From assembly GCA_001683735.1 (NCBI GenBank), contig LUGG01000001.1:1302001-1366000 (forward strand): a stretch of DNA of 64,000 bases, given 5' to 3'. Under the pieces are notes generated by a model. It saw nothing but the letters and a program-made list of their open reading frames with translations. It did not search any database and was not told where the DNA came from. The translations under genes were made by a program, and so were the position numbers. Positions 35,588-45,815 of the stretch are shown one piece after another (position 1 is the stretch's first letter; each line of letters opens with the position of its first letter). The stretch comes from Grifola frondosa. Lineage: Eukaryota; Basidiomycota; Agaricomycetes; Polyporales; Grifolaceae.

Positions 35588-36218
35588 CTACGACGATTTC
35601 TTGCCTTCACGCTCAAGCCAATCCAACCAAGATCCCGTGTAGTTCAGAATACTACAGACATGTTAGTATTGAACCTACTTGCAATATAAAGGTGCCCACT
35701 TCGTGTATCCATTCCTCTTGGCAACGTCGCATGCAGTGGTCGACCTCTTCCCACTACGACAGAAGAACGTGACCTCCTGTGCTCGCGCCGGCTTTTCGAA
35801 TCCGTACTTATCCTTGAATTCTTCGCGGCCAATATGCAATGCGGTCGCGAGCTCGGAAAGCGGAAGGTTTACCGCAGATGGTATAGAGCCCTGGAGAACT
35901 TCGTCTGGCTCACGGACGTCGATCAGGTACTTGTCCTGCGTGAAATCAGCACGAAATGATAAGCAAACAGCTATCCTGAAATGAGCTCACAGGAGAGGGC
36001 TGCTGAGTCTTCGGCTTCAGCTCGTCGTAGGCTATCACCTTCGCATCCCAGTCCCGTTGCAAATCATCCCGCTTATCCAGCAACTGACGCCGGAGATCGG
36101 CTTGGTCGGATTCATAACGGACGTGTTGTAGCGCAAAACGGGGTACGCAAGCGGAAGCCCTGGAGAAACCCGCACTCCTAGCAGCAGCAGCAGTTCGTAT
36201 GAATGCGACTCGAAGCAT
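35588..36218 (-). CDS. Mitochondrial single-domain rhodanese
   Basis: The start MLRVAFIRTAAAARSAGFSR is a basic amphipathic presequence. The rhodanese domain reads KYLIDVREPDEVLQGSIPSA, VNLPLSELATAL and VTFFCRSGKRSTTACDVAKR, where the Cys of CRSGKR is the persulfide-carrying active site. An intron with donor GTGGGC joins GYTN to ILNYTGSWLDWLEREGKKSS at the end. The six-residue active loop matches small fungal rhodaneses of the Rdl type. Expected activity is thiosulfate:cyanide sulfurtransferase; the cellular acceptor is unknown. It lies directly upstream of frataxin on the same strand, 416 bp apart. Presequence cleavage site not determined. Confidence 0.88.
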
Positions 36219-37326
36219 GATGAACAACGACACCGACGGTAAGATGGTAAACGCGTTGGAACTTTGGAGTTTGGGAAAATGGCGTCTTCATCATGTGATG
36301 GGAATCATACACGTGATGCAGTATTCGGGGTCCACGTTATGCGGGTTTTCGCCATTGGCTGACGCAAAATTGCCTCGAGACTTTCATGGCGCTGAAATCG
36401 CTCAACGCGTCGCCTTGTTCCTCTCCCCCTTGCCAACCACCCCAGCGTTCTTTCCTTTGTTTTTACTCCTCCCCTCCCTTTCCCTTTACCTCTCTCATTT
36501 CAACATACTTCTGCTTTCTGGCATGGTCTTGTTGAGGGCAGGGACAAGCGGGAGCGTAGTTCTCACCAAGCTTGTCCCGGGCCCTCTTCGTTGACTCGTC
36601 GGCTCCACAGTTTCTGTGTCAATGGACTTCTATCAGTACCCTCATTATAGTGAGCCTGTTCGTCTCACCTCTGGCATCTTCCTCGCCGGCCTACTCGCTC
36701 GCTGGCTGCTACGCTGTCTTAGGCTAATATGGGAGAAATTGGCTGAGAACGATCACCGCCTAACCGTAGTTTTTTTCTTATACTCGCCCGAACTTGGTAG
36801 CTCATTGGTCTTTAGAAGCAGATAACGCCGACGGGCAGGCTAAGTGCGAGCGCAGTTCTCTGAATCTGATCCTGCCCCAAATGATCCGTAGTCGATGACT
36901 TAGACGTCTCACCTACGGTTACCTTGGTGTGTTCATCTTCATCTACCCTACCATCTTCCCGTGCGCGATGGATTGTCTGTCTAAGACAATCTCTTAATGT
37001 CGTTTGAGCCTTGGATGCAGAAATTTAGGCCGCTCGCCGTTTAGGGAGATCCCTCTGAATTTCCTGCCATGGTTACATCTGTCGTGCTTGGCGATGTGCA
37101 TTGCGTCCCTGGTCGTCGTTGCGGACGGTGAACTCCGCCCTGCTGTGGACGTCCGCCCTCGCCTCGCCTGGTCTCGCCCCTTTATCCAAGTCTCAGCCAC
37201 CGAACTATTTGTATCTGCTTGGTACCCTCGGCAAGTGCCGTAACTATATCTGTGGCTGTCGTTTTCTAGTCCAAGCAGATCCAAGCTCACTATCTCCAAG
37301 CTACAAGAAGAGTTTCGCTCGTTACG
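36219..37326. other. Region between rhodanese and CTR genes
   Basis: Contains a plus-strand frame at about 36622-36825, MDFYQYPHYSEPVRLTSGIF followed by LAGLLARWLLRCLRLIW. It could be an exon of a small membrane protein together with a hydrophobic piece (VFIFIYPTIFPCAM) near 36930-36970. I could not join these convincingly. The last few hundred bases are presumably the CTR promoter. No clear copper-response element was identified. Confidence 0.35.
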
Positions 37327-38017
37327 ATGGATATGAATTCTTCTTCCTCTTCCACAATGTCCATGTCTATGCCCATGGACATGATACCCTGGCTTCACTT
37401 TGACGGCGGCGACTATCTCCTGTTCAAGGCGTGGCGCCCGTCCTCCCATGGCGCTATCGCCGGGGCATGCATTGGCCTTGTTGCTCTTGCTATCCTCGAG
37501 CGTTGGGTTGGCGGCACTCGGGGGGTCTTGGAGGATCATTGGAGGCGCAGGTAGTGACACAATCATGCAAAACGGCGCGTCCATTACTGACGGTCTCCAG
37601 GGCGCTGGCCATCATCTCGAAGAGTACTTCGAAGGGCTCGAGCCCTTGCATTTCAGCCTCTACGACTCCTTCGCAGAAGACCCCCGTCGAAATCGAGGAG
37701 GTCGGTGTGAATGTCACGGTGCAGTCTGCGGAGAAGAGCTCGTTCCAGCGGTCGCTCCGCAGGATTCCCCTTCATTCTCTCTCACGACCTTCCGCGTGGT
37801 GCCCTATACGCCTTCCAGGCAACGTTGACCTATGCCCTGATGTTAGCTATCATGTGGGTATCCGGTTCTCCCCCTCGTGACAGATGGCTAAATCTTCGTG
37901 CCCTATTTCCCACAGGACCTTCCAAGCTGCTTATCTCATTTCGATCATGGTGGGACTGGGCATTGGGAGATGCTATTTGGGAGGCTGGGCGGCGCGCACG
38001 ATCATATCTCCCATTGA
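37327..38017 (+). CDS. Ctr-family copper transporter
   Basis: A Cu(I) importer that works as a trimer. The N-terminus is Met-rich (MSMSMPMDM) to collect copper, followed by HFDGGDYLLFKAWRPSS, the usual lead-in to helix 1 (HGAIAGACIGLVALAILERW). An intron (37555-37605) leads to a Ser/Thr-rich loop. Helix 2 is ALYAFQATLTYALMLAIM, carrying the MxxxM-type motif with Met completed across an intron. Helix 3 is TFQAAYLISIMVGLGIG with GxxxG, then EMLFGRLGGAHDHISH and the stop at 38015. His residues near the end are typical metal ligands. Two homopolymer shifts are needed: a C-run at 37767-37770 (one base too many) and a G-run at 37965-37967 (one too few). The next gene downstream encodes a BIM1-like copper protein. 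Confidence 0.88.
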
Positions 38018-38365
38018 ATTCGGAATTTGGCACACTGCTGTTTGGCGCATGTCACTGGGCAGGAAACCTAATCATATGTTGTGGCTCTGAATCAATGGCC
38101 CTTGTGTTCCTGCGACGTCTTAGTCTCAAGCCTGTCTGCAAAGCTATTATTGTCAGGGCAGCTTGTCGAACAACGTTACGCCCCATGGCTATACCGTAAG
38201 GGAGTAAATGTGAAACCAGGCGTCATGGAACACGGGTCATTTGATCTAGACAGATATGTTAACGACAAGCGATTGGACGCCGCCAAACGGAGCCAAACAA
38301 TGGTGAAAAAACTTTTTCTCTCGCTCTTCCGGTGGCTGCTGCTAGGTAGCAGACTCGGAACTCTT

Positions 38366-38372
38366 TATAAAA
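38366..38372 (+). promoter_or_regulatory. TATA box of the BIM1-like gene
   Basis: TATAAAA lies 79-85 bases before the ATG at 38451 on the same strand. Confidence 0.6.
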
Positions 38373-38450
38373 TGCGTCGAGGGGTTCCCCTTTGTGCCCC
38401 GTTCCTCCCTGCTGACCAGAGCACCGGAATCTGCCAGTAAAACCGACACG

Positions 38451-39302
38451 ATGCGCTTCTCTACCGCTGCATTCTTTGGTGGCCTCTTCACAGTGGTCTC
38501 GGCCCACTTTCAGCTGCAGTACCCCTCCCGAGAGGTCCCTTCGTCATGAACAACGAGCCGACGTTCTGCGGTCAGTATATCCCCGTCGCACCGCGCATAC
38601 ATCCGCTGACCACCTCCGCCGCTTTTAGACGGGTACCCCAGCGCCGTCAGCAACCGCACGGTCTTCCCCGCCAGCGGCGGGTTCATCTCACTCAACAGCG
38701 AGCACCCCAAGTGGACACGTGAGTACCCGCTCCGCCGCCACCGTTCACCCCACACGATAGCTAACGGAGCCGAACGTACGCAGTGGGCGTGATGATCTCG
38801 ACGGTGCAGGACCCGATCAGCTTCGACAACTTCACGTCGGGCGGGCAGTTCCAGTACACGACGGCGTTCTTCCAGACGACGGGCGAGGGCGCGTTCTGCA
38901 TGCCGGTCGACCTCACCGCGAGCGGTATCAGCGGCGTGAAGAGCGGGGCGAACGTCACTATTCAGCTTGTGTTTGACGGCGGCGACGGACAGCTGTACCA
39001 GGTTCGTTCACGGGTTTTTCGGACACTGCCTGCAGTTGCTTATTTCTTTTTCGCAGTGCGCGGACCTGACGCTCGCAGACGTCACCATCCCATCGAACAT
39101 TTCGTGCACGAACGCGACGGACAGCATCTCGACGCCAGTCAGCACGACGATCCAGCCGTCGTCGACGAGCCCGTCGGGCACCGGCTCCAGCACGTCGTCG
39201 TCCGCGAGCACGACCACGACGTCGAACGCGGCGAGCGCGAACTCGGTGGTCGGGCTCACTGGGCTGCTTGGTGTTTTGGGGGCGCTCGCGGCGCTGCTAT
39301 GA
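38451..39302 (+). CDS. BIM1-like (X325) GPI-anchored copper protein
   Basis: The start MRFSTAAFFGGLFTVVSA is a signal peptide whose predicted cleavage leaves His as first residue (HFQLQYP...). This is the copper-binding histidine of the LPMO-like X325 family. The ordered domain reads RGPFVMNNEPTFC|DGYPSA, SGGFISLNSEHPKWTLGVMI, FTSGGQFQYTTAFFQTTGEG, AFCMPVDLTASGISG and VTIQLVFDGGDGQLYQ|CADL. Introns of about 58, 65 and 57 bp join in phase. The C-terminal third is Ser/Thr-rich and ends in a hydrophobic GPI-attachment signal (SVVGLTGLLGVLGALAALL). In Cryptococcus, BIM1 captures copper at the surface and aids import through Ctr1; these proteins lack oxidative sugar cleavage. One C is missing in the run 38522-38525. 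It follows the Ctr transporter gene on the same strand. Confidence 0.88.
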
Positions 39303-39700
39303 ACGAGACGATGATTAATGCTGTCTGGTAGTAATGATAGGGCGTGGCCTGTATGCTCGGGTTACGTTTAAATGCGCAATGAATCGTTTTGCGATATAGG
39401 ATGTTGTACTTGAGCGTTGAGCCGAGATGTGAGGCGACTGGGGGGTTGCTCATCGCCCGACGAGGGGGACAGATGCAGAAGCGTGGAAAGTGGGACTTGG
39501 CATCAAAGGCTGGTGTCCCGAAATGGATGAACTGGTACCGGATATGGCAACTGGTGTGGTTTCGATCTAGTATGAACGTGGGGATCATATCTTGAAGATG
39601 TGCATGCAAACAAAATATGTGTTGCCGTAAGTACATTGAACCTCTCTTCTGGACATCACTCAACCTTCGGGGAGGGGACGGCATCTATGTACTCATAATA

Positions 39701-39870
39701 TTACCCGTAGAAGTCAACAGGCCCGAAGTGCCTGAGCGACTGACTGTTCTGCTCGCCGCGAAAGTGAGACTCAATATCGGCGATCACGTCGCCAGTATAC
39801 AAGTTCACGTAATAAGTACTCTGCTTGTAGATTGTGGTACACAGAATAGGATATAAGGCGAACAAGAAGG
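39701..39870 (-). CDS. Possible 3' exon of an unknown gene
   Basis: After a possible acceptor (CGTCTAG) the minus strand reads AFLFALYPILCTTIYKQST and YYVNLYTGDVIADIESHFRG, ending VDFYG and a stop. The composition looks coding, but no upstream exon or start could be joined. The DNA from 40000 to 40200 looks like promoter rather than exon. It could be the remnant of a gene. The family is not recognised. Confidence 0.25.
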
Positions 39871-40744
39871 CCTAGACGATCTGGCAAGGGAGGTAAGGAG
39901 GCGACGGTCAATTTGGATTGTGATATACGGAGTGTGAGAACGTTTCAAAGTGTCATTGTGGAGGAAAATGCTGTCTCTTTGTGGCACAGCGCTACAGCAG
40001 CGCTAGTACTTGAACATGAATATTCTGAACCAGTTTCCTTTTCTTTGAATCGGTCTGATTGGACAATTGGGCCACGTGGCCTGATCGCGGACACTACGGT
40101 GCGGGGGACTGAACTGTATAAGTAAACGCTGAGCGCTGTACAAGACTGCATACAGCTGCCGCACTGCGCTCCCACTTGTCAACCTGCTGCGATCTGCCTC
40201 GTCTTTACACAAACTGTGCGAGAAGGCATCTGCAGTGCGCGTAAGCTGCGTGCATGTGATTATGGTCTCCGGATTACTACGAATGAGATGTGACTCATCC
40301 CGCCGTAGACCTTCGCAGACCTCCGGCCGACTCATTCTAGCCGCCAGCTTACGCCTCCTGAATGTACACTGCCCCATCAATTGGCTCTTCCATCTGCTCT
40401 CCTCGCAATCCGCTTATGCCTGTCCTTGATGACTCCTCCTGTATGACAAGGAACCACGTCTCACCGCAGGCTTGCTTGTCTCTTCCATCTGAATCCGCTT
40501 CGCCATGGCACGCGTCATCTCTTCCATCTGTTATCGCAGTATTCATCTGGCCTTCCTCGGACACGTACTCTCCCTGCGCGGGCTGCGTACATGCCGCCTA
40601 TGGAACGTGTCGCATGCATGACAAGACCCGTTCTTATGATAATCGTAATGCACGCGCGTCCACTGCCGCACCGCTTGCTCAGCCCCAGTGGCTCAGTCAT
40701 TTCGAATCCATATCCGCCCCCGCCGGCCTCTCTCCCCTGCGGCT

Positions 40745-40750
40745 TTATAA
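40745..40750 (+). promoter_or_regulatory. Possible TATA box of the 40887 gene
   Basis: TTATAA lies about 140 bases before the ATG at 40887 on the same strand. Confidence 0.35.
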
Positions 40751-40886
40751 CAGCGGCCCAAGCACAGCCCGATCCGCGTTTTTTTCCTCCTGCATTTGGC
40801 CCTGCATCCTCCAGCACGCACTGCGCCGCTCCGCTGCGGCACACATACTACACCACCCATAATACTATCACACACCGCACCACACC

Positions 40887-41404
40887 ATGAAGTGGTTCCA
40901 CCGCACGACTGAGCCCTGGGAAATTGTCGAACGGAGAACCGTCGAGGCCGTTCCGATGTACGCCGAAGATGAGCTCGAAGGTAAGCCCACTCCGGCCCCT
41001 TCTCTAACCCCACCTGCCTCATGTCGCGCACAGAAATTGATGTCGTCCGCGTTGCGGACGTGCCGATGGGCGGCACGTATGTCTTTGACCTGAGGAAGGG
41101 AGCGGACCTCCGCCGTGCGGTCGTCTTTGCGCGGCAGCAGCTCCTCCAGGAGGCTCTCGCGAAGAATTACAACGTCCTCCTCACGGAAGGGTGAGTGCCA
41201 CTTCTCCTTCCCCCTCTATTCTTCCTAAGGGCCCACGGCTGACGGCGCGGCAGGTACACATTCACGCACATGCGCAAGGGCAAGCGGCACCGCGCAGAGG
41301 TGCGCTACATCGCGCGGCCCGCGCACGCGCTAGGCAAGCTCCCGCCCACACCGCAGCCGCCGTTCATGGCCGTGCTCGACCTCTACGTGTCGCAGCTCGC
41401 ATGA
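40887..41404 (+). CDS. Small unknown protein, three exons
   Basis: Not recognised. Exons read MKWFHRTTEPWEIVERRTVE up to EDELE, then EIDVVRVADVPMGGTYVFDL and ALAKNYNVLLTEG, then YTFTHMRKGKRHRAEVRYIA, ending VLDLYVSQLA. Both introns (GTAAGC...CACAG and GTGAGT...GGCAG) are of ordinary size and keep the frame. The protein is about 125 aa, soluble, without signal peptide or Cys motifs. The alternation of charged and hydrophobic residues suggests a compact alpha/beta fold. I expect homologues only in mushrooms, but this is an inference. Confidence 0.65.
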
Positions 41405-42001
41405 GTGTGTGGCCGGCGTCCTCTCTGGGTCTTATGCGCGAGTCGGGCTGGGCGGCCCCAACCGGGGCTGGTGACACGAATCTTACGAACGGCGTGATGG
41501 GCAGCACTGTATAATGAAATGCTCTGTATCTCCGGGGTGTGATGTATCATTATGAGTTATTGTAGCGTTATTTATGGTCTGTTTTGAGTTCATCATCTTT
41601 AAATGGAGTGACGCTGTGGGAGTGGAACGATATGTAGCCCGGTAGGTGAGTGCACATCAGACGTGTGGCAGTCTGTCAGTGACGTCGGTTGTGTTTGACG
41701 GACCAAAGTGGGGTAAGTGCATGTGGGTCATCTGTTCGTATCTTTCTCGGAGACGGGACATTGAGTTATTGTTGAGCCTCAAAAGTGGGCTTTGTGGCGA
41801 CGGGCGCTCTGGTGCACGATATGATGCCGCTGGACAGCTCAAGCTGCTGTGCATTCGTCCGAGATCGGAGAGGATGCGGGGCACCACGATGGAAAATGAA
41901 GTAAGAGATTACATTCTTGCAACAGCATCACGATATCCGCCAGATACTAGTGTACACTCGCACTTTTACCGACATCGCCCGTACGGTCTTCTCCTGCAAC
42001 C
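41405..42001. other. Convergent intergenic region
   Basis: Between the small unknown gene and the 3' end of the sulfurtransferase gene. Nothing recognised beyond probable 3' UTRs; the short frames here overlap on both strands. Confidence 0.4.
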
Positions 42002-43289
42002 TCATTGACCCTTCTCGATCTTGCTCCCCTCCCGCATCGCGTACCCCGTCCACGACTATACGCGCATCAGCACGCATTCACGCACCACACCCCGAAAAGC
42101 ACTACTCACCTCATCATACAGCCCCACACGCTCCACCCCGCGAGCTGCATGCCAAGCCACAGCACGCCCGCGGTCATCCCGCTCCCGCAGCTCGCGACAA
42201 CACTCCGGCGCCCCTCAAGCACCTCCTGCGCGCGCGCGGCGCCGAGCGCGTCCTGCAGCTCCGCGATGATCGCAGAACTCGAGCGCAGAGAGGTGTACTC
42301 TGTGCCGCCCGGCGCGGCGTTGCGCTGTAGGAACGCGGTGAAGGGCAGGGAGCACGCGTGCGGGATGTGTCCTGAGGAGAGGCCAGGGCGCGGCTCGGGG
42401 TCCGTGCCGAGGAACCTGCAGAGGGGATGGGGTGAGCGTAGCAGGAGGAGGAGAGAAGGGGGAATGAGGTTATTACCTGCCGCGCGAGCGCGCGTCGAGC
42501 ACGGAGAATGCGGAGGGGTCGGAGGCGGGGTCGAGTGCGGCGTTGGCGACCATGTCTTCGTAGCCTGCGTGTGCGCGTGAGGAGCAGGAAGTGGAATTCA
42601 TCTGTGGATGCGCTCACTCTTTATGATCTGCGCGTCGAGTTGGGGCGGGGGATATGCTGTCTCGGGCGCAGGCGCGGGCTCGCCGGACTCGGTCTCACAG
42701 CCGTGCGCCTCCCAGGCGGGGAGGCCGCCGTCGAGGATGCTGGAGCGGTTGTGTCCGAAGGCGCGGAACATGAAGAGAGCGCGGGGGGATGAGAACACGC
42801 CGTGCGTGTCGTAGCTAGCGAACAGGAATCAGAGTAAGCGTAGAATGATGCATAACGAAAAGAGTAGAGACGTACATGACGACATGTGAGGCGGGGGAGA
42901 TCCCAAAGCCCTCTGCGGCCAGGTCATACGCAGCCTACGGTGCGGGAGGAGGACCACGACGTACCGCATGCCTTGGCGAAGACCTCCGGGGAGGGCATCA
43001 TGTGCTTGAGGCCGAGTTCGCTCGGGCTGGCGACCTCGTCGAGGTCGAGGAAGCGTGCGCCAGGAATGTGCTTCTCGACGAACTCTTTGCGCGCGTTGCG
43101 GGGCGCATTGGGCATGTGCCAGCTCGCATCGAGGAAGGACACGGACGCGGGAAGCTTAGGGGTGCGCTTGAGCTGGGCGGTGGTGATGACGAGCGGGCAG
43201 GCGTCCCCGAAGACGGACGTGGGCGTCGCCTTGGTGGAGAGGAATCGCGGGAGGAGGGCGGTGCGTCTCGAGAGCAGGTGCGCGAGCAT
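42002..43289 (-). CDS. 3-mercaptopyruvate/thiosulfate sulfurtransferase, mitochondrial
   Basis: A two-domain rhodanese-fold enzyme. A basic presequence (MLAHLLSRRTALLPRFL) is followed by the inactive first domain: SVSFLDASWHMPNAPRNARK, EFVEKHIPGARFLDLDEVAS, LGLKHMMPSPEVFAKA, HVVMYDTHGVFSSPRALFMF and NRSSILDGGLPAWEAHG. The second domain reads AFSVLDARSRGRFLG, SGHIPHACSLPF and the catalytic loop SCGSGMTAGV, with Cys as the sulfur carrier. The end is YDESWTGYAMREGSKIEKGQ. CGSG(M/V)TA favours the mercaptopyruvate type (MPST/Tum1), which feeds sulfur to tRNA thiolation and Moco synthesis; thiosulfate use cannot be excluded. Divergent from V-ATPase subunit C with only about 135 bp between start codons. 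Confidence 0.9.
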
Positions 43290-43318
43290 CGTGTGGGGAA
43301 GACGAGAGCTGAGGGGAA

Positions 43319-43330
43319 AACCCTAACCCC
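43319..43330 (-). promoter_or_regulatory. Telomere-like box in a shared promoter
   Basis: GGGGTTAGGGTT on the minus strand, in the 135-bp gap between the divergent sulfurtransferase and V-ATPase subunit C starts. The same core occurs at 51636 and 52148. Telobox sequences are known sites for Myb-type telomere-repeat factors. Confidence 0.4.
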
Positions 43331-43424
43331 GCACTGACACTTGGAGCGTCGGTCGCTGGCGTCTCCCGCCGTCTGCTGTGGCCCGCTCACTATCTTCTGC
43401 GGCCTGCTCGTTGTGCTCGCCGCG

Positions 43425-45066
43425 ATGCCGTCTGATCAGAGCACCTGGCTCATATCCGTGCCGGAGACAGGCGACGTCGACGGCCTCTTCCACGAACTGT
43501 CCACCAAGCTCTGCTCAAACTCCAAGTCCGTCCTCCCGTCCAACCTCTCCCCGCTCACCATCCCCTCCTTCAAGGTAAGAGCACCCCATCCCATTGCGCA
43601 CACTTATTCTGAATTTGCATATTAGGCAGGAACTCTCGACTCCCTTATCACCCTCTCCGAAGAGCTCCCCAAGCACGACGCCTTCTTCACCGCCACTGTC
43701 GCCAAGACCGTGGACACCCTCCGCAACCTCCTCAACAACGACCCCTCCAAGCTCGCACAACACATCCTCGTAAACGAGCAGCCTGTAGATGCGTATCTCC
43801 TCCGCGGCTGGACGTGGAACGAGGGGCGCTATGGCGTGCAGCGCGCCCTCCGCGATATGGTCGATGCCCTCAGCAAGGCACGTCTCCTCGCTTAGATCTG
43901 CATGCGAATTGCTAAACATCGCTGCAGGAGATGACCTCGATTGATAATGTCATGAAGGCGAAGCTCAGCAACTACAACCTCGCGAAGGGCTCCCTCGTCC
44001 AGATGCAGCGCAAGAAGACGTCAGGACCTTTCTCCTCTCCTCGAACGCTCACGTTCTCACATTCCAGATGCCGCTTCATCTTCGCAGAGGAAACCTCTCC
44101 GTGCGCTCCCTGGCGGATATCGTCCACAAAGAGCAATTCATCCAGGACTCAGAGTACCTCCAAACTCTCCTCGTTGCAGTCCCAAAGTACGCAACCTTTT
44201 CTCGTTATCGTATGTTCTTGTAGAGTGGTTTATCGAGGCTTGCAGGAACCTTGTCAAGGATTGGAACGCGAAGTACGAGCGCCTTACTCCTATGATCGTC
44301 CCCCGATCGTCAACGTACGGCCTTCCTCTCCTCATATCGTATCGCAGTGTCGTTAACATCTTGAACATCGTAGAGTGATTGCATCGGACAATGACTATAC
44401 CCTCTTCGGTGTCGTCGTCTTCAAGCGCGTACACGACGACTTCCTCCAGAAGTGTAGAGACAACAAGTGCGCGAATCCATAACTCACCCATCTACCTCTG
44501 CCATCACATCCATCTGAATCATTCACAGGTTCATCGTGCGCGACTTCGTCTACTCTGAAGATATCCTCGAGAAGCAGCGCGAAGAGCTCGAGACCGCAGA
44601 TACGACAGAGAAGGACCTCTGGGCGCGTCCACTCTGCCATTCCCACGTCCCTGCCAAGCTGACCCCCATTTCCGCAGACGGAGCTGCTACGCCTCGCGCG
44701 CACCAACTTCTCCGAGTCCTTCCAGATCCTCGTGCACCTCAAGGTCCTCCGCCTATTCGTCGAGAGCGTCCTGCGCTACGGCCTCCCCGCGCACTACATC
44801 GGTTTCTTCATCAAGGTCTGCCTCTTCTCCTCTCACATGCACCCAAACTCACATCCCCATCGCAGCCCGAGCCCAAAGCGACGAAACGCACGCTCGCCGC
44901 GCTGCAGACGCAGTTCGCCTACCTCGCCGCGCGCGCGAACCCCGCGCAGGCCAAGGACAAGCCCGGCGGGGGCGGCGCGGACGAGTTCGTCGGCGAGTAC
45001 CAGACGCTGCTCGAGCAGGAGTACTTCGATTTCGTCCTCTTCGAGGTCCCGTGGATCATTTTCTAG
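43425..45066 (+). CDS. VMA5: V-type proton ATPase subunit C
   Basis: A peripheral-stalk subunit of the V1 sector, which controls reversible V1-Vo assembly. The start [20 protein letters not shown] is family-typical. Blocks in order: [153 protein letters not shown] and the C-terminal [15 protein letters not shown]. About eight short introns join in phase. The length of about 390 aa is normal. Nothing is missing. Confidence 0.93.
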
Positions 45067-45815
45067 CGGCAGCGTGCCTGTAACCCTAGCTACCAAATAA
45101 ATGTACCATGTACGTGGAAGCGGATACGGCCTGAATATCGATTATCGTATATACCCGGTCCCACGGCTGCATGCTAGACCCGCGCGTCATTCAGCGAAGC
45201 TCCCAGTGGAAGAAGATCGGCGGACTCGTGCAATTTCGCGGAGCGCACGGACAGACACCGAGGGATGATAGATAATGCATATGATATTGTATGTAACTTC
45301 GGACAGTCGACCAGCCAGCCTCCCTACTAGTGGATAGGATAGGATAGCACATCTTTTAAGCTGCGGCTGCTGTTATGGTACACGAAGGCAGGCAGGGAGA
45401 GATAAGTATTGGTGGGCGTGACAGACCGGCACAGCAGTGTGAGTACGACAGAGATAAACAAGGAGAGATGGAGACAGATAGAGTAAAAATATCGAAAGAA
45501 CTTGGGAAGAGAGCGGACATGAGTACTCGGTTCTAGGGGCTATTAACGTATGTGCGACAGAGCAGCTAGTGCGTCGAGACAGAAACCGGGAAAATTAAGC
45601 ACAAGGGAAAAAAAAATCGAAGACGAGAACGAACGCGTTGGAGGGAGGGGGCAAAGAAAAACCAGTCGTGCACTCCCTACTGTCCACGGGCGGCATTGCA
45701 TTTTGATACAATCGAACCCAGGATCAACTTTCAAAGGGTCGGCGGGCGATCGCCGCATTTTGCGGTCAAACGAGCCGCATTCTAATCTCCTGCGACGAGA
45801 GAGGGGGCGAATACT
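45067..45815. other. Convergent intergenic region
   Basis: Between the 3' ends of the V-ATPase subunit C gene and the KH-protein gene. It has a short GGATA repeat (around 45335-45350) and A-rich runs but no supported gene. The frame 45550-45963 plus overlaps the last KH-protein exon and is a shadow. Confidence 0.45.

Noticed and set aside
45660..45800. A second tRNA gene suggested by a GGTTCGATTGT-like B box
   Set aside because: No acceptor, D or anticodon stems can be formed around it.
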